Shown: piece by piece, positions 1 through 5,169 of the stretch
Layout: each line of letters opens with the position of its first letter
Numbering within the stretch: position 1 is the stretch's first letter
NCBI GenBank assembly: GCA_030696545.1
Contig: JAUYSA010000488.1
Coordinates: forward strand, 1-5,169
Reading direction: 5' to 3'
DNA: 5,169 bases
Source: Hyphomonadaceae bacterium
GTDB lineage: Bacteria; Pseudomonadota; Alphaproteobacteria; Caulobacterales; Hyphomonadaceae
Notes under the pieces: model-generated
Told to the model about the DNA's origin: nothing
What the model saw: only the letters and a program-made list of their open reading frames with translations
Database searches by the model: none
Position numbers and translations under genes: made by a program

Positions 1-1
1 C

Positions 2-682
2 GACCAAGGCGTCATTGCGCGTCAGGAGTGGGAAGCGACCCATGCGGCCGCACTGAAAGCGCAGGCAGAACTTCGGTCGGCCGAAGGCCAGTCAGCCGCG
101 ATGGGCTCGCCTGGCCCGAGCGGCATTGCGACCGTACGCAGCCCGATCAACGGCGTTGTCGCACGTCTGTTCGTGAGCCCCGGTGCGGTGCTGGAAGACG
201 GAGCGGAGATCGCGCAGATTTCCGATACGAGCCAAGTCGAACTCGTGATGGACGCGCCTCCCTCCACCGTGGGTCTCATCAAGGTTGGATCGCGCGTGGA
301 AGCGCGCTGGACCGGCGGACCGGCTGTCGATGCTGAAGTGACTGGCGTCGCGCCCGGATCTTCCGGGTCGAGCGGCCTTGTGAGAGCGCGCCTGATCGGC
401 GCCGCTCCGCCGGCAGGGACCGTCATGTCAGCGCGCCTCATCGGCGGCGGCGGCGATGTTCTCACCGTTCCAAGCGAGGCGGTTCAGACGGTCGATGGCA
501 AGCCGGCTGTATTCGTCGCTGAAGAAGAGGGTTTCCGCGCCCTTCCCGTCACGGTGGGACGCACAGCGTCAGGCCGCACGGAGATTACAAGCGGCCTCGA
601 AGGCGAAGAACAGATCGCCGGCGTCGGCGCTTTCCTGCTCAAGGCCGATTTGGCCAAGGGCGAAGTCGAGCATGAGGACTAG
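2..682 (+). CDS. czcB: CzcB-type RND efflux periplasmic adaptor, C-terminal part (5' end outside window)
   Basis: The frame is open from the window edge to TAG at 680-682, giving 226 residues. The start lies upstream, and the ATG at 101 is only internal Met34. Membrane-fusion proteins of this family bridge the inner-membrane RND pump and the outer-membrane channel and may hand over metal. Visible order: end of the alpha-hairpin (about residues 1-30, DQGVIARQEWEAT and an Ala-rich helix), the second lipoyl half (about 41-75, with RSPINGVV and the PGAVLEDG turn), the beta-barrel (about 76-145) and the membrane-proximal domain (about 146-226), ending in GAFLLKADLAKGEVEHED. GAFLLKA near the C-terminus is typical of CzcB-like adaptors. 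Its stop is 4 bases before czcA, so the two are surely co-transcribed. Family assignment is firm. The exact metal, and Czc versus Cnr/Ncc naming, cannot be settled from this part. Confidence 0.92.
   Translation, partial: DQGVIARQEWEATHAAALKAQAELRSAEGQSAAMGSPGPSGIATVRSPINGVVARLFVSPGAVLEDGAEIAQISDTSQVELVMDAPPSTVGLIKVGSRVEARWTGGPAVDAEVTGVAPGSSGSSGLVRARLIGAAPPAGTVMSARLIGGGGDVLTVPSEAVQTVDGKPAVFVAEEEGFRALPVTVGRTASGRTEITSGLEGEEQIAGVGAFLLKADLAKGEVEHED
674..678 (+). promoter_or_regulatory. Shine-Dalgarno GAGGA deciding the czcA start
   Basis: GAGGA lies 8 bases before the ATG at 687 and sits inside the last codons of the adaptor gene. The alternative in-frame ATG at 672 has only AAGGG (656-660) at a longer spacing of 11. 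The downstream ATG is therefore preferred, and its translation is probably coupled to termination of the adaptor at 680-682. Confidence 0.6.
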
Positions 683-686
683 AAAA

Positions 687-3600
687 ATGCTCGATCGCAT
701 CATTGATCTTTCCGTTCGCTCCCGCTGGCTGATCCTGCTCGCAGCTGCTGTGCTCGCCTTCTTTGGGGCTCAACAGCTGCTGCGGCTCTCGATCGACGCC
801 GTGCCTGACATCACCAACCGCCAGGTGCAGATCAACACGATCGCTCCCGCGCTGGGCCCCGAAGAAGTGGAGCGCCAGGTCACCTTCCCGCTCGAGACCG
901 CACTCGCCGGCCTGCCCGGCCTGACCGAGACGCGTTCGTTGTCGCGCCACGGTTTCTCACAGATCACGGCGGTCTTCACCGACGATACCGACGTGTATTT
1001 CGCACGTAATCTCGTCAACGAGCGGCTCCAGTCGGCGCGCCAGGAGCTGCCCGAAGGCCTCGCCCCGAGCACGGGCCCGGCCGTCACAGGTCTCGGCGAG
1101 GTCTATATCTACAGTGTCGAGTTTTCCGAGGCGATGTCCAAGGACGGCGCTGTCTATGTGACGCCGGAAGGTGAGCGTCTTGCGACGGCGCTCGACAAGG
1201 CGACCTACCTCCGCACTGTTCAGGACTGGATTATCGCGCCGCAGCTTCGCAGCGTGAAAGGCGTCGCCGGCGTCGATGTGCTTGGCGGGTATGTAAAGGA
1301 ATATGCGGTCCACCCAGATCCTGCGAAACTCGCAGGTTACGGCGTCGGACTGGTCCAGCTCGTTGATGCACTGGAACACGCGAACAGGATCGCAGGCGCC
1401 GGTTATGTGAGCCGTTCGGGCGAAGCTTACATCGTGCGCGCCGACGCTCGCCTGCGCAGCCTCGACGAATTGTCCCAGACGCCTGTACTCAATCGTGGCG
1501 GACAGGTCGTTCGTGTGATGGACGTTGCGACAGTGGAGACTGGCCGCGCGCCACGCCTCGGGTCCGCCAGCCTTAATGGCCGCGAAGTCGTCATTGGCAC
1601 AGCTCTCATGCTGCAGGGGGAAAACAGCCGCGAGGTCGCCCATCGCGTCGGCGAGCGGCTTCAGGCCGTGCAGGCCAGCCTGCCGCCGGACGTTGTCGCC
1701 AGGCCGGCGCTGGATCGCACCAAGCTGGTCGACGCGACGATCGAGACGGTTGAACACAACCTGCTTCTCGGCGCCGCGCTGGTCATCGTCGTTCTGTTCC
1801 TGGCGCTCGGCAATATGCGTGCGGCGATCATTACAGCGCTGGTAATTCCGCTCTCCTTCCTGTTCGCCGCCACTGCGATGAACCAGTTCCACATCAGCGC
1901 AAACCTGATGAGCCTGGGAGCACTCGATTTCGGTCTAATCGTCGATGGGGCCGTTGTCGTCGTCGAAAACACCCTACGGCGGCTTTCGCTACGCAAGGAA
2001 GAACTGGGTCGTGCGTTGACGCGCAGCGAGCGCCTTGGCGTCGCTGCTGGAGCAGCAAGGGAGATGGCGCGTCCGGCCGCTTTCGGCCAGGCGATCATCC
2101 TTCTTGTCTATGCGCCGTTGCTGGCGTTCGAAGGCGTCGAGGGCAAGATGTTCTCGCCGATGGCCGCAACAGTGATGCTCGCGCTCGCTGGCGCATTCGT
2201 TCTTTCCTTCACCTTCGTGCCCGCCATGACCGCCCTGCTCGTCCGCGAGCCGAAGCATCATGGCGAAACCCGATCGGAGCGAGCGTCGCGCAAAGTCTAT
2301 GAGCCCGCGCTGCGCTTTGCGGTCGCGAACCCTGCGCCCATCGCCTTCGGGGCTGTCGGCGCTCTGGTCGCAGGCCTGCTCGCTTTCTTTGCAATCGGGC
2401 GCGAGTTCGTGCCCACGCTGGATGAGGGTGACGCGCTCGTGCAGGCGCTTCGCGTTCCATCGACCTCGCTCGAACAAAGCCAGGAGATGCAATTCCGGGT
2501 CGAGAACACGCTCAAGGCCATGCCGGAGATCAAGCTCGCTTTCTCGCGGACAGGGACAGCGGAGATCGCCTCCGATCCCATGCCGCCTAGCATATCGGAC
2601 ACTTTCGTCATGCTGAAGCCGCGCAGCCAGTGGCCCGATCCCTCGCTGACAAAAGCCGAGCTGGTAGAGAAGATGGAGGGGGAGCTGGCCAAGCTCCTGG
2701 GCAACAACTACGAGTTCACCCAGCCGATCCAGATGCGCTTCAACGAGCTTATCGCGGGCGTCAGGTCGGATGTCGCCATCAAAGTCTATGGTGATGACTT
2801 CGACACCATGCTCGCCTCCGCCAACAACGCGGCTGCCGTTCTGCGGAGCATACCGGGGGCCGCTGACGTGCGTGTCGAGCAGGTTTCGGGGCAGCCGACG
2901 ATAACTGCGGTCGTCGATCGAACTGCGGCGGCGGCGCAAGGCGTTCACGCGTCCGACGCCGTAGACGCCCTCGCGATTGCGCTGGGCGGCCGCGAGGCGG
3001 GCATGGTGCTCGAAGGCGATCGACGCTTCGATGTCGTCGTCCGCTTATCGGACGAACTTCGGAACGATCCGGCGATCATGAGCCAGCTTCCGGTCATGCG
3101 GGAGGATGAGGAGGCCGGGGCCCAGACTGTTCCACTCGCGTCGGTCGCACGGTTCGACACAGCGACCGGCCCCAACCAGATCAGCCGCGAGAATGGCAAG
3201 CGGCGCATCGTCGTACAGGCGAACGTCCGCGGCCGTGACCTCGGTGGTTTCGTGACCGAAGCACGCGCCAAGATCGCCTCAGACGTCAAACCGCCTTCAG
3301 GCGGCTGGTTCGAATGGGGCGGCCAGTTTGAGAACCTCGAACGCGCGAGCGCCCGTCTGGCGCTCATCGTGCCACTCGTCTTCCTCTTGATCGGCGTCCT
3401 GCTGTTTCTGGCGCTTGGCTCGATGGCGGAAGCGGCGCTCGTATTCGCAGGCGTGCCTCTGGCGCTTGTGGGCGGCGCGCTGGCGCTGTTCGCACGCGGC
3501 ATGCCGTTCTCGATATCAGCCGCCGTCGGGTTTATCGCGGTCTCCGGCGTCGCGACCCTCAACGGCCTGGTCCTGATGCAGGCGATCAAGCAGCGTATTG

Positions 3601-3851
3601 CTGACGGCGTCGAACCGCATCGGGCCGCGATCGAAGGCGCCAGCGCGCGGCTCAGAGCCGTACTCACGACGGCGCTAGTCGCCGTGCTTGGCTTTATACC
3701 TATGGCTCTGGCTTTCGGCCCAGGCGCCGAAGTGCAGAAGCCGCTTGCGACTGTCGTTATCGGCGGGCTGACAACCGCGACGCTGCTGACTTTGCTGGTA
3801 CTGCCCGCCTTCGCCGCACGACTATCGCGTCGGCGGATCGCAGTGGACTGA
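687..3851 (+). CDS. czcA: CzcA-type heavy-metal RND efflux transporter (HME family), complete
   Basis: A 1054-residue inner-membrane proton/cation antiporter, the usual size for CzcA-like pumps (about 1020-1070). It takes divalent metal from the periplasm or membrane and drives it through the adaptor and outer-membrane channel. TM1 is about residues 13-31. The first periplasmic porter region follows up to about 355, with TM2 about 359-375, TM3 about 379-398 and TM4 about 405-427. TM4 carries DFGLIVDGAVVVVEN, in which D414, D420 and E427 match the proton-relay acidic residues described for CzcA (D402, D408, E415). This is the DFG-x3-DGA-x3-VEN type of Zn/Co/Cd and Co/Ni pumps, not the Cu/Ag CusA type. 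A second porter region and a second helix bundle follow, with the last helices near GGLTTATLLTLLVLPAFA. The start at 687 is chosen for its GAGGA site and the natural MLDRIIDLSVRSRW opening. ATG 672 would add five residues, and the open frame further upstream to 456 only runs through the adaptor gene. No frameshift or internal stop is seen. Exact metal range is inferred only by class. Confidence 0.95.
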   Translation: MLDRIIDLSVRSRWLILLAAAVLAFFGAQQLLRLSIDAVPDITNRQVQINTIAPALGPEEVERQVTFPLETALAGLPGLTETRSLSRHGFSQITAVFTDDTDVYFARNLVNERLQSARQELPEGLAPSTGPAVTGLGEVYIYSVEFSEAMSKDGAVYVTPEGERLATALDKATYLRTVQDWIIAPQLRSVKGVAGVDVLGGYVKEYAVHPDPAKLAGYGVGLVQLVDALEHANRIAGAGYVSRSGEAYIVRADARLRSLDELSQTPVLNRGGQVVRVMDVATVETGRAPRLGSASLNGREVVIGTALMLQGENSREVAHRVGERLQAVQASLPPDVVARPALDRTKLVDATIETVEHNLLLGAALVIVVLFLALGNMRAAIITALVIPLSFLFAATAMNQFHISANLMSLGALDFGLIVDGAVVVVENTLRRLSLRKEELGRALTRSERLGVAAGAAREMARPAAFGQAIILLVYAPLLAFEGVEGKMFSPMAATVMLALAGAFVLSFTFVPAMTALLVREPKHHGETRSERASRKVYEPALRFAVANPAPIAFGAVGALVAGLLAFFAIGREFVPTLDEGDALVQALRVPSTSLEQSQEMQFRVENTLKAMPEIKLAFSRTGTAEIASDPMPPSISDTFVMLKPRSQWPDPSLTKAELVEKMEGELAKLLGNNYEFTQPIQMRFNELIAGVRSDVAIKVYGDDFDTMLASANNAAAVLRSIPGAADVRVEQVSGQPTITAVVDRTAAAAQGVHASDAVDALAIALGGREAGMVLEGDRRFDVVVRLSDELRNDPAIMSQLPVMREDEEAGAQTVPLASVARFDTATGPNQISRENGKRRIVVQANVRGRDLGGFVTEARAKIASDVKPPSGGWFEWGGQFENLERASARLALIVPLVFLLIGVLLFLALGSMAEAALVFAGVPLALVGGALALFARGMPFSISAAVGFIAVSGVATLNGLVLMQAIKQRIADGVEPHRAAIEGASARLRAVLTTALVAVLGFIPMALAFGPGAEVQKPLATVVIGGLTTATLLTLLVLPAFAARLSRRRIAVD

Positions 3852-3888
3852 GACCCGACGCCGGTCCCTCTAACCCAGGGCCGAGGAT

Positions 3889-3920
3889 GGGGCGGGCACC
3901 GGGAAACCGGCGCCCGCTTC
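3889..3920. terminator. GC-rich hairpin with GAAA tetraloop after czcA, candidate terminator
   Basis: GCGGGC (3892-3897) pairs with GCCCGC (3912-3917), and CCGG (3899-3902) pairs with CCGG (3907-3910) around a GAAA loop at 3903-3906. The only internal mismatch is A3898/C3911. Three weaker pairs extend the base: G3889-C3920, G3890-T3919 and G3891-T3918. The stem starts 37 bases after the czcA stop and lies between the two convergent gene sets. There is no real T-tract after it (only TTCCATGGGTTTC), so it may act as a weak or Rho-assisted terminator or as a 3'-end stabiliser. Confidence 0.5.
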
Positions 3921-3941
3921 CATGGGTTTCCACTCGTGCGC

Positions 3942-4259
3942 CTACGTGTTGCCGACATGCTCGGCGAACACGCGCTGGCCGCCCTCGGCGTCAAAATGCG
4001 ATGGTTTGGCAGAATCGGTAACGCCATTCGGCTGCTCCATACCCGGAGAGCCGCGCGGCATGCCAGGAACGACGATTCCTACGACGCCCTTCGGCCGCTC
4101 GTTCAGAAGTCGCAGAACATCGTCCGCCGGTACATGGCCTTCGACGACTAACCCCTTAACTGTTGCAGTGTGGCCGGCTCCGAGACCTGCCACCACGCCC
4201 AGTTTGCGCTTGTAGGCAGGCAGATAGGGTGCATCGACGAGACTTACCTTGAAGCGTCC
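3942..4259 (-). pseudogene. DUF411 metal-binding family protein, C-terminal remnant
   Basis: The minus-strand frame ending in TAG at 3942-3944 contains hallmarks of DUF411, a small, often exported family found in copper and other metal-resistance islands: AYKRKLG, HTATV, VVEGHVPADDV (4128-4148 region) and VPGMPRGSPGME (4035-4067 region). The function of the family is not well defined and metal binding through cysteines is presumed. Recognisable similarity starts near RFKVSLVDAP (about 4256). The expected N-terminal region with CxCC is absent in this frame, which opens only after TGA at 4308-4310. The usual Cys of the xxCHT segment is Gly (GGC at 4173-4175, read GAGHT), so every expected cysteine is missing. 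The only start codon in the conserved part is GTG at 4194-4196, which is really the Val of LGV and has no good ribosome site; translated from there it would give 84 residues. I read this as a decayed gene. The alternative is a short expressed C-terminal protein. Family recognition is strong, pseudogene status likely. Confidence 0.75.
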
Positions 4260-4265
4260 TGTCGC

Positions 4266-4290
4266 TTCCCTGGGGCCCGTCGCCCGGGAA
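4266..4290. repeat. Imperfect inverted repeat at the junction of the two remnants
   Basis: TTCCC (4266-4270) and GGG (4272-4274) pair with CCC (4283-4285) and GGGAA (4286-4290), leaving T4271 bulged and an 8-base loop. It lies where the DUF411 similarity fades out. No T-tract follows on either strand. It could be a chance GC-rich palindrome. Confidence 0.25.
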
Positions 4291-4293
4291 TGC

Positions 4294-4488
4294 TCATGCA
4301 GGCGGAGTCATGTGACCTCTCAAACCAGTCAGCACGCGCGAGACGCCGACGACGACGAGGCTGAGCCACAGGGGCCCGCCAGCCCGACCGTCGTCGCCGA
4401 ATAGCGACGCATGCAGGTTCAGCAGAAATCCTGGCCTGCGTGAGCCGGCTTGAGCTGCAAGCTGAACCTACAGCGCATCGTCAGGCAT
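4294..4488 (-). pseudogene. Short one-helix membrane protein fragment, possibly PepSY-associated, with amber codon
   Basis: An ATG at 4486-4488 overlaps the ATPase stop by one base (TGATG), a common form of translational coupling. The frame reads MPDDAL, meets TAG at 4468-4470, then stays open to TGA at 4294-4296. The part after TAG carries a leucine/histidine segment, GFLLNLHASLFGDDG, followed by a hydrophobic stretch, GPLWLSLVVVGVSRVLTGL (about 4321-4377). An LH..LF..G segment followed by a helix ending in TGL resembles the membrane part of PepSY-domain proteins, but this match is from memory and the fragment is short. The TAG could derive from CAG by one transition. The Arg in the middle of the helix also suggests loss of constraint. 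No ATG start exists between the TAG and the helix. It may instead be an unrelated small ORF. Low to moderate confidence. Confidence 0.35.
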
Positions 4489-5169
4489 CAAGCAGCACCC
4501 GACGATTGCTGTCTCGCGCCGGTCCGCGGAGTTGCTGACCACGGGTCCCGATAGGCCAGGAGCCGAAGCGCGTTTGCAACAACCAGCAAGGTTGAGCCCT
4601 CGTGGAAAATGATGGCGGCGCCGATCTGCAGGCCGAACAGGGTCGATGGAATCAGGACCGCGACGACGCCAAGGCTGACCCAGAGATTCTGCTTGATGAT
4701 CGCGCTCGTCTTGCGGCTGAGGCCAACGACAAACGGCAAGTGCGTCAGGTCGTCGGCCATCAAGGCGACATCCGCCGTTTCAAGCGCGACATCCGATCCG
4801 GCGGCGCCCATCGCGATCCCGACGGTCGCCTTCGCGAGCGCGGGTGCGTCGTTGACCCCGTCACCCAGCATTGCGACTTTGCCTTCCTCTGCGACGAGGC
4901 CGCCAATCGCCGTCACCTTGTCCTCAGGCATCAGCCCGCCCTTGGCGTCGGTCAGACCGACTTCTTTCGCGATCGCATCCCCAACGCTCTGATTGTCGCC
5001 CGTCAGCATCACCATCCGTTTGATGCCGAGCTCTCGGAGGCGCGCGATAACCTCCCGCGCTTCCGGCCGGGGCGTATCCATCAGGCCAAGAATTCCGAGA
5101 AACTCCTGATCCCGACGCACCACCATGACTGTGCGTCCCGCCAGCTCCAATGACAGCGCCTTCGCGCGG
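4488..5169 (-). CDS. P1B-type (probably P1B-4) heavy-metal translocating ATPase, C-terminal part (5' end outside window)
   Basis: The frame is open from the right window edge (…RAKALSLELAG) to TGA at 4488-4490, giving 226 visible residues of an expected 600-800. The TTG at 5148-5150 is internal, not a start. Visible in order: end of the nucleotide-binding domain; DTPRPEA; TGDN (4992-5003); LMPEDKV; the hinge GDGVNDAPALA (GDGVND at 4848-4865), whose aspartates coordinate Mg2+ in P-type ATPases; GIAMGAAGSDVALETADVALM; then IIKQNL and the last two membrane helices (about 4620-4685 and 4560-4618). The last helix has HEGST (4590-4604), fitting the HEGxT motif of P1B-4 pumps (CoaT/CtpD/CzcP-like, Co/Zn/Fe) rather than the Asp-containing segment of ZntA/CadA. 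The phosphorylation DKTGT and the TM Cys motif are off-window, so the subgroup is inferred. It ends in a polar tail after LRLLAYRD. It would pump metal from cytoplasm to periplasm, where the convergent Czc-type pump can take over. Confidence 0.93.
   Translation of the reverse strand, partial: RAKALSLELAGRTVMVVRRDQEFLGILGLMDTPRPEAREVIARLRELGIKRMVMLTGDNQSVGDAIAKEVGLTDAKGGLMPEDKVTAIGGLVAEEGKVAMLGDGVNDAPALAKATVGIAMGAAGSDVALETADVALMADDLTHLPFVVGLSRKTSAIIKQNLWVSLGVVAVLIPSTLFGLQIGAAIIFHEGSTLLVVANALRLLAYRDPWSATPRTGARQQSSGAA

Noticed and set aside
957..1892. Long minus-strand open frame (311 codons) inside czcA
   Set aside because: It lies wholly opposite a clear RND gene, has an Arg/His/Asp-rich composition typical of antisense GC-rich frames, and shows no recognisable motif.
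1989..2948. Minus-strand open frame of 319 codons opposite czcA
   Set aside because: It is antisense to conserved transporter sequence, with low-complexity charged composition and no domain seen.
2945..4027. Minus-strand open frame of 360 codons spanning the czcA 3' end and the junction
   Set aside because: Ser/Thr/Pro/Arg-rich shadow composition. It is antisense to czcA over most of its length, and at the end it runs out of frame with the convincing DUF411 reading.
4341..4358. GAC/GACG triplet-like repeat
   Set aside because: It corresponds to a run of Val codons in the hydrophobic helix read on the minus strand. It is too short to be a functional repeat.
3922..4364. Several plus-strand open frames in the junction region
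   Set aside because: They overlap the DUF411 and membrane-fragment readings of the other strand, have no plausible ribosome sites, and show no protein family I recognise.
3852..4487. Searched for tRNA, CRISPR repeats, insertion-sequence ends or an attachment site explaining the decay
   Set aside because: No tRNA-like cloverleaf, spaced repeats, transposase sequence or flanking target duplication could be seen. The loss looks like point mutation and deletion.
4602..5153. Plus-strand open frame opposite the P-type ATPase
   Set aside because: The minus strand encodes unmistakable TGDN and GDGVND ATPase motifs here. The plus-strand frame is a shadow.

Overview
The window is a piece of a heavy-metal resistance locus from a GC-rich (roughly 60-65% by eye) Gram-negative bacterium. 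An RND pump with its periplasmic adaptor requires an outer membrane. The base composition and the sequence style of the CzcA-like pump suggest an alphaproteobacterium, perhaps sphingomonad- or Caulobacter-like, but nothing here fixes the taxon.

Left block, plus strand (1-3851): the C-terminal 226 residues of a CzcB-type membrane-fusion protein, followed after 4 bases by a complete 1054-residue CzcA-type RND transporter. The two genes look like one translationally linked operon. The outer-membrane partner (CzcC-type) and the start of the adaptor would lie left of the window. Together they would export divalent cations (Zn/Co/Cd/Ni class) using the proton gradient. A GC-rich hairpin with a GAAA loop follows czcA and is the best terminator candidate.

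Right block, minus strand (4488-5169): the C-terminal 226 residues of a P1B-type metal-transporting ATPase. It carries the TGDN and GDGVND hinge motifs and an HEGST motif in the last membrane helix, which points to the P1B-4 (Co/Zn/Fe-type) subgroup. It is convergent with czcA, so an ATP-driven inner-membrane exporter and a proton-driven trans-envelope pump meet tail to tail.

Middle (3852-4487): this is a graveyard of minus-strand genes downstream of the ATPase. One is a recognisable C-terminal part of a DUF411 metal-binding protein that has lost its N-terminal CxCC region and whose usual Cys before His-Thr is Gly. The other is a short one-helix membrane fragment, tentatively PepSY-like, whose frame starts at a TGATG overlap with the ATPase stop but carries an amber codon at position 7. 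I see no wholly new system. The most interesting material is this decayed accessory segment between two apparently intact efflux genes.
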